A stretch of DNA of 64,000 nucleotides from assembly GCA_018268895.1 (NCBI GenBank), contig JAFDVP010000013.1, positions 217,267-281,266 of the forward strand, written 5' to 3'. The stretch's first letter is position 1. The number at the start of each line of letters is the position of its first letter. A model generated the notes under the pieces. That model was given only the letters and a program-made list of their open reading frames with translations, searched no databases and was not told where the DNA came from. This stretch comes from Acidobacteriota bacterium (GTDB taxonomy: Bacteria > Acidobacteriota > Terriglobia > Terriglobales > Acidobacteriaceae). This document shows, piece by piece, positions 41,301-51,400 of the stretch. The position numbers were made by a program, and so were the translations under genes.

Positions 41301-42256
41301 GAGCTGCGCGGACATGGATGAGGTGCGGAGCCGTTATGTGCATGTTCTGCGCGGCCCTGTGCATCGCTGTGTCCTCTGCGCGGGCCGATACGTACTACGT
41401 CGTCGTTGCGGGGCTGGGAGGCGAGCCCGACTACGAGCAGAGGTTTGCCGCAGCGGCGAAGGACCTGGACAAGGTCTTCAAGGAGGCGAGCGCGAATGTT
41501 CCGGTTCGTGTGTTGTCGGGGCAAGCAGCAACGGCGGCAAAGTTCAAAGAGGCAATGGCGGCGGTGGCGCGCGATGCCAAGGCGGGCGACGATTTCGTTC
41601 TGGTGCTGATCGGGCATGGTTCTTTCGATGGCGCGGAGTATAAGTTCAACCTGGTTGGCCCCGATGTTACGGGCGAAGAGATTGCCGAGATGTGCAATCG
41701 CATTCAATCGCGAAGGCAGCTTGTTGTGGACACGACGAGCGCGAGCGGCGGCGCAATGCGCGCTCTGGAGAGACCGGGGCGCGGCGTGATTACGGCGACG
41801 AAGTCGGGCACGGAGAAGAATGCGACCGTGTTTGCAAGGTACTGGGTGGAGGCGTTGCAGGACCCGGCGGCGGACACGGACAAGAGCGATTCGATCAGCG
41901 CGCTGGAGGCGTTCACCTATGCGGCGAAGAAGACGGCGGCGTTCTATGACTCGCAGAAGCGGCTGGCGACGGAGCACGCGGTCTTCAACGATACGGGCGC
42001 CGGCGAGGCTGTGCGCGAGGCCGATGCGCGGCAGGGCGCGCTGATGTCGAGCTTCACGCTGCTTCGGCTGGGCAAGAGCCAGCAGGCGGCCAACGATCCT
42101 GCGAAGCGTCAACTGCTGTTGCAGAAGGAAGAGATCGAACAGAAGATTGACGGGCTGAAGTATCAGAAGGCAGCGATGGAGCCCGGGGACTATAAGAAGC
42201 AGTTGACGGAGCTGCTGCTTGAGCTGGCGAAGGTGCAGCAGGAGCTGGACAAATGA
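41297..42256 (+). CDS. Caspase/C13-like protein with apparent loss of the catalytic cysteine
   Basis: A 319-residue exported protein with a signal peptide ending at SSARA (about residue 30). The fold signature of caspase/legumain-type peptidases is present: VLVLIGHGSFDGAEYKF with the catalytic His, then QLVVDTTSASGGAM where the usual D-x-C-x-S-G site has Ser in place of Cys, and GVITATKSGTEKNATVFARY. A later DKSDSISALEAFTYAAKKT resembles the Ca-loop-like end of these domains. A C-terminal coiled coil (about 270-319) follows. The ATG at 41297 overlaps the upstream stop and the 3' end overlaps the next gene as ATGA. It may be a non-catalytic binder or a serine variant. Confidence 0.72.
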   Translation: MRAARTWMRCGAVMCMFCAALCIAVSSARADTYYVVVAGLGGEPDYEQRFAAAAKDLDKVFKEASANVPVRVLSGQAATAAKFKEAMAAVARDAKAGDDFVLVLIGHGSFDGAEYKFNLVGPDVTGEEIAEMCNRIQSRRQLVVDTTSASGGAMRALERPGRGVITATKSGTEKNATVFARYWVEALQDPAADTDKSDSISALEAFTYAAKKTAAFYDSQKRLATEHAVFNDTGAGEAVREADARQGALMSSFTLLRLGKSQQAANDPAKRQLLLQKEEIEQKIDGLKYQKAAMEPGDYKKQLTELLLELAKVQQELDK

Positions 42257-44448
42257 GGCGCGCTCTCGATCTTGCGGCGCTGTTGCTGGTGTCGACGGCT
42301 GCGCTCGCCGCTGTGCCGGGCGATTGCTGGCTGCTGCGCAAGTATGGTCAGGAAGACAAGGCGCGCGCCTGCTTCGAGCAACTGACGCGAAGCGGGAACG
42401 CGGCTACTCGTGCAGAGGGGTTCTGGGGGCTTGAGGAGTGGGACCAGGCCAACGAGCAGTTTCGGCTGGCGACGCAGTCTGCGAACAGCCAAGCGGAAGA
42501 CAAGGTTCGCTGGGGAATGCTGCTCCATGAGCGCTTCAACAATAAAGATGCGGCGGACCTGTTTCGCGAGGCGCTGGCAAAGGAGCCTGCGAATGCGGAC
42601 GCGTATGTCGGGCTGGCGATCGTTTCGGCGGAGAGCTTCGATGGGAAGGCCACGGTATACCTCAACAAGGCGATCGCTCTTGATGCGAAGCGCGCGGATG
42701 CGCACGAGCTGTTGGCAGGTATCGCCCTGGAAAACGATGACCGTCAGATGGCGGCGAGCGAAGCCGACAAGGCGATTGCGCTGGAGAGCGATGCGCTGGA
42801 TGCGATGGCGGTCCACGCGGCGCTTGAGGTGATCGATGAGCGCACTGCGGATGCGTGGCTGGCGAAGATCGCAGCGATTAACCCGCACTACGGCACGGCT
42901 TACGCGCACATTGCGCATCACCTGGAGATGCACTACAGGCACGAGGATGCGGTGAGCTATTACCGCAAGGCGGTGGAGGCAGAGCCGCGCCTGTGGTCGG
43001 CGCATTCAGCGTTGGGTATTGGATTGATGCGGCTTGGGCAGCAGGAGGAGGCGCAGAAAGAACTGGAGCTGAGCTACAACAACGGCTATCGCGATGCCGC
43101 GACGGTGAACAGTCTGCGGCTGCTGGATAGCTATAAGAACTACGTCACGCTGCGCGATGACACGACGGTGTTGAAGCTGAAGAAGACTGAGGCCGATCTG
43201 TTGCGGCCTTATCTGCAGGACGAGCTGCATACGATTCTGAAGACGTATGACGCGAAGTATGCGATGAAGCTGCCTGCTCCGGTGCAAGTGGAGGTGTATC
43301 CCGATCATGAGGATTTTGCCGTGAGGACGATGGGGATGCCGGGGCTGGGAGCGTTGGGCGTGACGTTTGGCGAGGTCATCGCGATGGACAGCCCTTCGGC
43401 ACGCAGACCCGGCGACTTCAACTGGGGCGCAACGTTGTGGCATGAGATGAGCCATGTGTATGTGCTGACGGCGACGAAGAACCATGTTCCGCGATGGTTT
43501 ACGGAGGGCCTGGCGGTCCACGAGGAGGGGGAGCGTTCGGCGGAGTGGAGCAACCGGGCGACGCCGGAGGTGCTGATCGCCATCAGAGACAAGAAGCTGT
43601 TGCCGGTGCTGAAGCTGGACCGCGGCTTTGTGTATCCGGAGTATCCGTCGCAGGTGGTGGTGTCGTATTTTCAGGCCGGGAGCATCTGCGACTTTATCAA
43701 GTTGAAGTGGGGCGAGGCGAAACTGCTGGCGATGGTGCGCTCGTATGCGCAGCTACAGACGACGGCGTATGTGGTGGAGCACGACCTTGGGATGCCGCCG
43801 GAGGAGTTCGACAAGCAATATATTGCCTGGATCGAGAAGCGCTATGGAAGCGAGGCGCAGCACTTCGACGAATGGCGCGTCAAGATGAAGACGGTTGCGA
43901 TGGCGGCGCGAGAGAAAGATGCGGAATCGGTGATTGCGCAAGGGCCTGCGGCGATCGCGCTCTACCCGGAGTATGTGGGTGAGGGAAGCGTGTATGAGCT
44001 GATGGCGGATGCGTTCAAGGCGAAGAATGAAGCGAGCGCGGAGGAGCGTTTGCTCGCCGCATACGAACATGCGGGAGGGCAGGAGCCGTCGGCGTTGAAA
44101 CGGCTGGCGGCGCTGGAGGAGACGCGCGGAGATAAGGCTGCCGCCGCGGCGACGCTGGAGGGGGTGAACTATATCTACCCGGTCAACGATGAGGAGCTTC
44201 ATCACCGTCTTGGCGATCTGCTGTATGCGCAGCAGAGGTTTGATGGCGCGGCACGCGAGTACGCGGCGGCGGTTGCGTCGCGCCCGGTGGACAAGGCAGG
44301 TGCGGAGTATCGTCTGGCGCAGGCTTATTTTGCAGCGGGCCGCAGAGGCGAGGCCGAAGAGAGCGTGCTGGCTGCGCTGGAGATTGCTCCGGGATACGTG
44401 CCGGCGCAGAAGCTGTTGCTGGAGTTGCACCAGGCTGCGGGGAAATAA
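42253..44448 (+). CDS. Exported TPR protein with gluzincin (peptidase MA-like) domain
   Basis: A 731-residue exported protein with a signal peptide (about residues 1-20, ending ALAAV). TPR-like helices fill about residues 40-280. A zinc metallopeptidase motif follows: LWHEMSHVYVLTATKNHVPR with HExxH at about 397-401, then WFTEGLAVHEEGE with the third ligand Glu, as in the peptidase MA-like gluzincins. More TPR repeats make up the last 200 residues. The ATG overlaps the caspase-like gene as ATGA. It is likely periplasmic and could process or hold a substrate of this operon. Zinc ligands are intact, so activity is plausible. Confidence 0.82.
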   Translation: MRRALDLAALLLVSTAALAAVPGDCWLLRKYGQEDKARACFEQLTRSGNAATRAEGFWGLEEWDQANEQFRLATQSANSQAEDKVRWGMLLHERFNNKDAADLFREALAKEPANADAYVGLAIVSAESFDGKATVYLNKAIALDAKRADAHELLAGIALENDDRQMAASEADKAIALESDALDAMAVHAALEVIDERTADAWLAKIAAINPHYGTAYAHIAHHLEMHYRHEDAVSYYRKAVEAEPRLWSAHSALGIGLMRLGQQEEAQKELELSYNNGYRDAATVNSLRLLDSYKNYVTLRDDTTVLKLKKTEADLLRPYLQDELHTILKTYDAKYAMKLPAPVQVEVYPDHEDFAVRTMGMPGLGALGVTFGEVIAMDSPSARRPGDFNWGATLWHEMSHVYVLTATKNHVPRWFTEGLAVHEEGERSAEWSNRATPEVLIAIRDKKLLPVLKLDRGFVYPEYPSQVVVSYFQAGSICDFIKLKWGEAKLLAMVRSYAQLQTTAYVVEHDLGMPPEEFDKQYIAWIEKRYGSEAQHFDEWRVKMKTVAMAAREKDAESVIAQGPAAIALYPEYVGEGSVYELMADAFKAKNEASAEERLLAAYEHAGGQEPSALKRLAALEETRGDKAAAAATLEGVNYIYPVNDEELHHRLGDLLYAQQRFDGAAREYAAAVASRPVDKAGAEYRLAQAYFAAGRRGEAEESVLAALEIAPGYVPAQKLLLELHQAAGK

Positions 44449-44475
44449 GATGGGAAATTATTTGAGGGGATAAAC

Positions 44476-45504
44476 ATGGCTACTTTTGCCGGTCTCGATG
44501 CAGATGCCACAGAGCTTCAACAACGCGTTGAACGATTTCATGCGGTGCGCGAGGGCATCGCGAAACAGGTGCGCGAGGTGATTGTGGGCCAGGAGGAGGT
44601 GCTGGAGCAGGTGCTGATTGCTCTGTTCGTCGGCGGTCACTGCCTGATGACGGGCATGCCGGGTACGGCGAAGACGCTGATGGTGCGCACGATCGCCGAG
44701 GCGCTGGGGCTGGAGTTCCGGCGCATCCAGTTCACGCCGGACCTGATGCCTTCCGATGTGACGGGCACGGACATCATTGAAGAAGACATGACGACGGGGC
44801 ATCGCAAGTGGACGTTTGTGCGTGGCCCGATCTTCGGCAACATCATTCTTGCCGATGAGATCAATCGTACGCCGCCGAAGACGCAGGCCGCGCTGCTGGA
44901 AGCCATGCAGGAGCGCTCGTGCACGGTGCGGGGACATGTTTATGCGCTGCCTGCGCCGTTCTTCGTGCTGGCGACGCAGAACCCGATTGAGCTGGAGGGC
45001 ACGTATCCTTTGCCCGAAGCACAGCTCGACCGCTTCATCTTCAACGCGATACTGGAGTATTTGACGGTTGATGAAGAGTTGAAGGTGCTTGACCTTACGA
45101 CGACTACGCGCACGGCGGTGGTCCAGCCGGTGACCTCGGCGGAGGAGTTGCTGGACTTTCAACAACTGGTAAGGATGGTGCCGATTGCGGATTCGCTGGC
45201 GAGGTATGTGGTGAACCTGGTGCGCGCGACGCGTCCCAAGAGCGAGAGCGCGCCGGAGTTTGTAAAGAAGTATGTGAACTACGGCGGCAGCGTGCGCGCG
45301 GCGCAGTTCATTGTGTTGGCCGCGAAGGCGAGGGCGCTGACGCGAAAGCGGTATCACGTGACGTATGACGACATTACGGCGCTGGCGACTCCGGTGCTGC
45401 GTCATCGCATTCTTCTGAACTTCCATGCGGAGTCGGAGCGTATCGACACGGATGAGATCATGCGACGGCTGCTGGCGCATATGTCGCCGCCCAGGGAGGG
45501 ATGA
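44476..45504 (+). CDS. MoxR-family AAA+ ATPase
   Basis: A 342-residue cytoplasmic AAA+ ATPase. Walker A is GMPGTAKT (about residues 60-67) and Walker B ILADEINR (Asp127, Glu128), with a sensor-type ATQNPIELEGTYPLPEAQLD downstream. MoxR proteins act as chaperone-like motors on VWA-domain partners, and the next genes encode a DUF58 and a VWA protein. It follows the metallopeptidase after 27 bp and overlaps the DUF58 start as ATGA. It is the only obvious energy-using component of the operon. Confidence 0.93.
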   Translation: MATFAGLDADATELQQRVERFHAVREGIAKQVREVIVGQEEVLEQVLIALFVGGHCLMTGMPGTAKTLMVRTIAEALGLEFRRIQFTPDLMPSDVTGTDIIEEDMTTGHRKWTFVRGPIFGNIILADEINRTPPKTQAALLEAMQERSCTVRGHVYALPAPFFVLATQNPIELEGTYPLPEAQLDRFIFNAILEYLTVDEELKVLDLTTTTRTAVVQPVTSAEELLDFQQLVRMVPIADSLARYVVNLVRATRPKSESAPEFVKKYVNYGGSVRAAQFIVLAAKARALTRKRYHVTYDDITALATPVLRHRILLNFHAESERIDTDEIMRRLLAHMSPPREG

Positions 45505-46391
45505 TGCAGCGGTTTCTCGATCCCGCGGTGCTGGCGAGCATCTCGTCGCTGGACCTGATTGCGAAGACGGTGGTGGACGGCTTTGTGTCGGGCCTGCACC
45601 GGTCGCCGGACTTCGGCTTCAGCCAGGAGTTTGCGGAGTATCGCCCGTACACGCAGGGAGACGACCTGCGCCATGTGGACTGGAACCTCTTTGCGCGAAC
45701 GGAGCGCTGCTACCTGAAGCGGTACAGAGGAGAGACGAACAGCCAGCTGATGATTCTGCTGGATGCGAGCAACTCGATGCAGTTCGGTTCGCGGCAGCCG
45801 GCGAAGGCGGACTATGCGAGGTATCTTGCGGCGTCGCTGTTCTACATGGCGGTGCGCAACCAGCGCGATGCTGCGGGCGTGATTGTGTTCGACGATGAGG
45901 TGCGCGATTACGTGCAGCCGTCGACGCGGCAGGGGCAGCTCGCGCGCCTGTTTGCTTCGCTGGAGCGGGCAGAGCCGCGCGCGCGAACGGACCTGGCGAA
46001 GCCGCTGACGCACTTCCAGTCCCTGCTGCATCGTCGCGGAATTGTGATCGTAATCTCGGATTTTTACGAAGCGCCTGAGGCGATTGTGCGGGCCGTTGAG
46101 CCGCTGCGGTTTCACGGCAACGATGTTGTGTTGTTCCATGTGCTCGACCCGCAGGAACTGCGCCCGCAGATGAAAGGCCCGGCGATCCTTGTCGACCTTG
46201 AATCGAACGAGAAGATTGAGGTGGTTCCGGAGTATGTGAACTCGACGTACCGAGAGAGACTGCAAGACCATATCGAACAACTAAGCACGCGGGCGCGCGC
46301 GGCGGGAATGGAATACCAGCTTCTGGCGACGGACCAGCCTCTTGATGCAGTTTTGCGCGAGTATCTTTCGCTGCGGCGGACGGGACGATGA
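45501..46391 (+). CDS. DUF58 domain protein (VWA-like)
   Basis: A 296-residue cytoplasmic protein of the DUF58 family. The signature EYRPYTQGDDLRHVDWNLFA with RTERCYLKRY is present, followed by LMILLDASNSMQFGSRQPAK, a VWA-like metal site (DxSxS). DUF58 proteins are almost always next to MoxR and are thought to be its client or adaptor. The ATG overlaps the moxR stop as ATGA, so they are co-translated. Nothing unusual in length or motif. Confidence 0.9.
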   Translation: MMQRFLDPAVLASISSLDLIAKTVVDGFVSGLHRSPDFGFSQEFAEYRPYTQGDDLRHVDWNLFARTERCYLKRYRGETNSQLMILLDASNSMQFGSRQPAKADYARYLAASLFYMAVRNQRDAAGVIVFDDEVRDYVQPSTRQGQLARLFASLERAEPRARTDLAKPLTHFQSLLHRRGIVIVISDFYEAPEAIVRAVEPLRFHGNDVVLFHVLDPQELRPQMKGPAILVDLESNEKIEVVPEYVNSTYRERLQDHIEQLSTRARAAGMEYQLLATDQPLDAVLREYLSLRRTGR

Positions 46392-46415
46392 GGGCGGGGC
46401 GATGAGGACAGGGCG

Positions 46416-48443
46416 ATGATGGGCTTTCTGGCGCCGTGGTTTCTGGCAGGGCTTGCGGGCCTTGGGATACCGGTGTTTGTGCATCTGTTGCGCAAACATA
46501 TTACTGTGCCACGTCCGGTGAGCTCGCTGATGTTCTTTGAGCGCGGAACGCAGAGCTCGACGAAGCATCACAGGTTGAGATATCTGCTGCTGTTTGCGCT
46601 GCGGTTTGCATTGCTGCTGCTGGTGGTATTGGCGTTTGCGAATCCATTTGTGCGGCGTTCGGCGAAGGGCGCGAATGGGCATCTGCTGATGATCGTGCTC
46701 GACAACTCGTTCAGTATGCGCGCGGGCACCCGGTTTGCCGATGCGAAACAACAAGCGTTGGCGCTGCTTGCGGCGAGGCCGCGTTCGCAGCGCGCGCAGG
46801 TGATTGCGTTGGGAGGGCAGGTGCAGGTATTGACGCAGCCGATCGCCGATGCGGAGCAGTTGCGCGCGGCGCTTGAAAGCGTTCAGGTCGGCGACGGTTA
46901 TGGGAGCTTTGGCGAACTCGCGAAGACGGTCCGCGCACTCAGCGAGACAGAGGCCGAGCCGATCGACCTGCATCTGTTCAGCGACATGCAGCGCAGCGCG
47001 ATGCCCGCGAACTTTGCGGATGCTGTGTTTCCGCAGACGGTGGAGTTGACACTGCAAAAGGTTGCGAAAGATGCGGCCCCCAACTGGACGGTTGCGAGCG
47101 TTACTGCGCCAACGGATCTTACGGACACAAAGGACGCAACAAAATCGCGGGTGCAGGCTGTTGTCGCAGGTGCGGGTACGGACGATGCGATGAAGACGGT
47201 ATCGCTGGTGGTGAATGGAAGGGAGGCGGCGAAGCGGAGCGTGAAGGTGCCTGCGAATGGACGGGCGACGGTGGAGTTTGCTCCCCTGGATGTTGGTTAT
47301 GGCTTCAACCGCTGCGAGGTGCGCGTGGATGGCGGCGATGCGCTTCCGGCGGACGACGCGAGTTTCTTTGTTGTGCGGCGGCTCGATCCGCAGCGCGTTT
47401 TGTTTGTGCATAACGCGCGCGATGAGCGGTCGCCCTTGTACTTTGGCGCGGCGTTGAATGCGGCGAGTCACGGGGCCTTTGTGGTGCAGGCAGTAGCGGC
47501 AGAGCAGGCGACCGACATCGATCCCAAAAAGTTTGCCTTTACGGTGCTGTCGGACACGGCGGCGCTGCCTTCGATCTTTGAACATACGCTGGAGCAGTAT
47601 GTGACGAGTGGCGGCGATGTGTTGATTGCCGCTGGCGTGGAAGTGGGGCGGCGGGGAAGCGTGCCGCTGTGGGGCGGCAAGCCGGCGAAGCCGCGCAATC
47701 TTACGGCTGCGGTTGGCCAGGTGGACTTTACGTATCCCGCTCTGGAGCAGGCGGAGCCGGGACGCGACAACGGAGGCTGGGCTGCGGCGCGGTTCTTCTA
47801 CGTTGTTCCGGCCGACGCTTCTCATACGCGGGTTGTGGCGCGGCTGAGCGATGGCACACCTCTGTTGCTGGAGAGGCAGATGGGTGAGGGCAGAGTGCTT
47901 CTGTTTGCATCAGGGCTTGAGAACCTGACGAACGACCTTCCGCTTCACCCTGTGTTTGTTGCGTTTGTCGATAAGGCGTCGCGATACCTTGCAGGCGGCG
48001 AAGAGTTGAGCGGAGCGAAGACGGTGGACTCGTTCGTCGAGCTGCGCTCTTCGGCGGAGACGCCTGGGAGGACGGCGAACGCTGAGGTGATTGATCCGGG
48101 CGGGCGGAGGCCGCTCTCTTTGAGCGAGGGGCGAACGGCGCGGGCGTTTCGCCTAACGAAGGCGGGCTACTATCAGATTCGCTTTGCGAATGGCCGCAGC
48201 GGTGAGATCGGAGTCAATCCTGACCGACGCGAATCGGACCTGACTCCTATGTCGGCGGAGATGCAGGGGTTATGGACGGGAAGCCACGACGGCGGAAATG
48301 CAGTGGAGAAAAAGCAGGTTTCGGGGACGAATGACCGACGCATAGGACTGTGGTGGTACGTTATGCTGCTTGCACTGGCAGTTGCGGTTGCGGAGACGGC
48401 TCTCTCCAGCCGCTACCTGGGCGTGCAGCGGGAGGAAGTATGA
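46416..48443 (+). CDS. BatA-like membrane protein with VWA domain
   Basis: A 675-residue membrane protein. The BatA N-terminal domain (about residues 1-80, LAPWFLAGLAGLGIPVFVHL) has two helices, followed by a VWA domain with IVLDNSFSMRAGTRFADAKQ at about residues 90-110 and a second, GATase-like region (about 330-500). A transmembrane helix precedes the C-terminus (LWWYVMLLALAVAVAETAL). It resembles the VWA protein at 39015 in layout and may be its partner. Two Met codons begin the gene (MMG). The stop overlaps the next ATG. Confidence 0.85.
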   Translation: MMGFLAPWFLAGLAGLGIPVFVHLLRKHITVPRPVSSLMFFERGTQSSTKHHRLRYLLLFALRFALLLLVVLAFANPFVRRSAKGANGHLLMIVLDNSFSMRAGTRFADAKQQALALLAARPRSQRAQVIALGGQVQVLTQPIADAEQLRAALESVQVGDGYGSFGELAKTVRALSETEAEPIDLHLFSDMQRSAMPANFADAVFPQTVELTLQKVAKDAAPNWTVASVTAPTDLTDTKDATKSRVQAVVAGAGTDDAMKTVSLVVNGREAAKRSVKVPANGRATVEFAPLDVGYGFNRCEVRVDGGDALPADDASFFVVRRLDPQRVLFVHNARDERSPLYFGAALNAASHGAFVVQAVAAEQATDIDPKKFAFTVLSDTAALPSIFEHTLEQYVTSGGDVLIAAGVEVGRRGSVPLWGGKPAKPRNLTAAVGQVDFTYPALEQAEPGRDNGGWAAARFFYVVPADASHTRVVARLSDGTPLLLERQMGEGRVLLFASGLENLTNDLPLHPVFVAFVDKASRYLAGGEELSGAKTVDSFVELRSSAETPGRTANAEVIDPGGRRPLSLSEGRTARAFRLTKAGYYQIRFANGRSGEIGVNPDRRESDLTPMSAEMQGLWTGSHDGGNAVEKKQVSGTNDRRIGLWWYVMLLALAVAVAETALSSRYLGVQREEV

Positions 48444-51400
48444 GCAGGCGGGACGAGCTCAATTCCTACATTGCGCAGACGCGAAGCAGGCTACGCCTAC
48501 AGGCGTGGACAGCAGGCTTCCTTGTGCTGGCGGGCACGGCATTGCTGACCACGATCGTTCTTGTTCTGATCCTCAACCACTATGCGTTTCCTGCTGTAGG
48601 AGTGAAGGGCGCGCGCGTGGCGCTGTTTGTTCTGCTGGGAGTTACGGCGGCGGCAGGCATCGCCCTTCCGCTGATGCGGCTTACGCCGGAGCGCACGGTT
48701 GCGAAGACGGAGCAGGCCCATGCTGAGCTGGAGCAGCGGCTGAGAACGTTCTATGAGCGGCAGCAGCAAGGTGGCGATCCCTTCATCGAACTGCTTGCTG
48801 CCGACACGCTGACACATACGCAGGACGCCGCGCCGTCGTCGCTAGCCCCAGGCAGGCGATTGTTTGCGTTTGCGGGAGTTGGGCTGGGGTGTCTTGGCGC
48901 GCTGATCTGGATGATCGTGGCCTCGCGCGGCTTTATAGGCTATGGCGCGACGCTGTTGTGGACTGGCGGGCACAAGAACGCCGCTCCTCTTTACAGCCTG
49001 GCTGTGGAGCCCGGCGATGTGACTGTGCGACGCAACAGTGACCAGCTGATTACGGCGCACGTTGTGGGGTTGCACCCGGAGAAGGTGCAGTTGTTTGCGC
49101 ACTATCAGAGCGCGAAGGGGTGGGAGCCGGTTGCGATGCAGATGCTGCCGGATCAGGGAGGGAGCGCGAGCTATCAGTTTGTGCTCGCGGGGTTGCCGGA
49201 GAACGTGGAGTACTACGTGACCGCGGGACCGCTGAGTTCGCAACACTACACGGTCCGGGTGGCAGATCTTCCGACGGTGAAGAAGATTCACGTCACCTAC
49301 CAGTTCCCCAAGTGGACAGGGTTGAAGCCGGCGGAGCAGGAGCAGAGCGGGGATTTGCGGGCGATTGAAGGAACGGATGCCTCGATTGAGGTGGAGATGG
49401 ACAAGCCGCTCAAGGAGGGCAAGCTGGCGCTGGATGACAACAAGACGATCACGTTGTCGAGCGGAGAGGGGAATACGTACAAGGGCTCGATCCACATGGA
49501 GAAGGACGGCGCGTATCACGTTGCAGCGATCGAGCAGGGGCAGCCAGTCCGGCTTTCGGAGGACTACTTTATTGCGACGGACAAGGCGGAGCCTCCGCAG
49601 GTGAGCATCAGCCGTCCGGGCGGTGATTATCGCGCTTCGCCGATCGAAGAGGTCAAGGTTGGGGTTGAGGCGGCGGACCAGTTCGGCCTGCGAGAGATGC
49701 ACCTTCATTACTCGGTGAATGGCGGAGCGGACAAGGACGTGGATCTGTTGAAGTCGCCGGGAGCGAAGAATGCGGATGGCTCGTACACGCTTCGGCTGGA
49801 GGAGTTCAAGCTGGTGCCGGGAGACCTGGTGAGTCTGTACGCCACGGCGAAGGACGGTCACGCGGAGGCGCGCACAGACATCAGCTTCGTTCAGGTGGAT
49901 CCGTTTGAGCGGGAGTTCTCGCAGTCGCAGCAGAGTGGCGGCGGGGGTGGCGGTGGAGGCGGCGGACAGAGCAATCAGACCGACATGTCAAAGCGCGAGA
50001 AGGAGCTGATTGCCGCGACGTGGAAGCAGCAGAACGACAAGACGGCGACACAGAAGGACAGCGCGGTGCAGGGGCAGTTCCTTTCGGATGCGCAACAGAA
50101 GCTGCGCGACCAGGTGCAGGCGCTTTCGGCGCGCATGCAGAGCCGCGATCTGTCGGAGGCGAACGAAGAGTTCAACGGCTTTGAGAGAGACATGCAGATG
50201 GCGGCGGCGGCGATGGGGCCTTCCGCGGACAAGCTGAAGGGGATGCAGTGGAAAGACGCCTTGCCGCTTGAGCAGAAGGCATTGCAGGCGCTGCTGCGCG
50301 CAGAGGCTACGTTCCGGCAGATTCAGGTGGCGTTCGGGCAGCAGGGCGGCGGAGGAGGCGGAGCGAACTCGGCGGGGCGCGACCTGGCGAGTTTGTTCGA
50401 CCTGGAGCTGGATACAGCGAAGAACCAGTACGAGACGGCGCAGAACACTTCTCCCGAGGAGCAGAAGCAGAAGGAGATTGACGACGTGCTGGCGAAGCTG
50501 GATGCGCTGGCGAAGCGGCAGGAGGAGCTGGCCAAACAGCAGAACAATCCGCAGCAGAGCTTCCAGGACCGCTGGCAGCAGGAGATGCTGCGCCGCGAGG
50601 CGGAGCAGTTGCAGCGCCAGATGGAGCAGATGGCGCAGAACGGCAATGGGCAACAGTCAGGTTCGCCGCAATCTGGTTCGCAACAAAGCGGGTCGCAACA
50701 AACTGGCTCGCAGCAATCGGGCAGTCAAAGCTCTGGCGCGTCCGGTTCCAGTCAGAGCGGTTCGCAGCAGCAGCGGAGTGCGTCGGCTGCGAGTGGCTCC
50801 TCGGCTTCGGGCAGACAGCAGGACCAGCGCGTGGAGCAGGCGCTGAGCCGATTGCGGCAGGCTGGCGATGCGATGAAGCGCAGCGGGAATCCGCAACAAA
50901 GCGCGGACGCAGCGAGACAGGCGGCAGATCGGCTTGAGGAGGCGCGAGGTCTGCTGGGCGCGAGCCGGCAGCAGATGGCCTCGGGGAAACTGGGGTCGTT
51001 ATCGCAGGAGGCTGACCGGCTGGCGCAGGAGGAGCGGTCGCAGACCGACCGCATCAACGAGTTTGCGAACCGGCAGCAGGGCGCGAATCCTCTGGACCGC
51101 GACAGCGTGACGGCGAGGCTGAATGAGAGGAACCGGTTGGCGGAGGACCGTCAGCAGCTTTCCAACGATCTCTCCAGCCTGCAAAGGAACATGCGCGATT
51201 CGGCGCGCTCGATGGCGTCGAACAGCCCGTCGGCTGCGGAGAAGCTGCGCCGGGCGCTGTCGGAGATGGATGAATCGGACCTGGACAACCATGTTCAGCG
51301 GACAGCGGACTGGCTGCGCAGAGGGATCAATCCCAACTCGAATGGAACAGAGGCGGAGATCGCGCAGGGCTTGCAGAAGTTGAGCGGTCAGCTTCGCGAC

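Noticed and set aside
48350..48439. Longer start for the DUF4175-like gene
   Set aside because: It would overlap the BatA-like gene by 90 bp; the ATG at 48440 has a good binding site and an ATGA overlap.
50649..50823. CRISPR-like array
   Set aside because: The units are short, contiguous, in frame and code for Gln-Ser-Gly repeats; there are no spacers.
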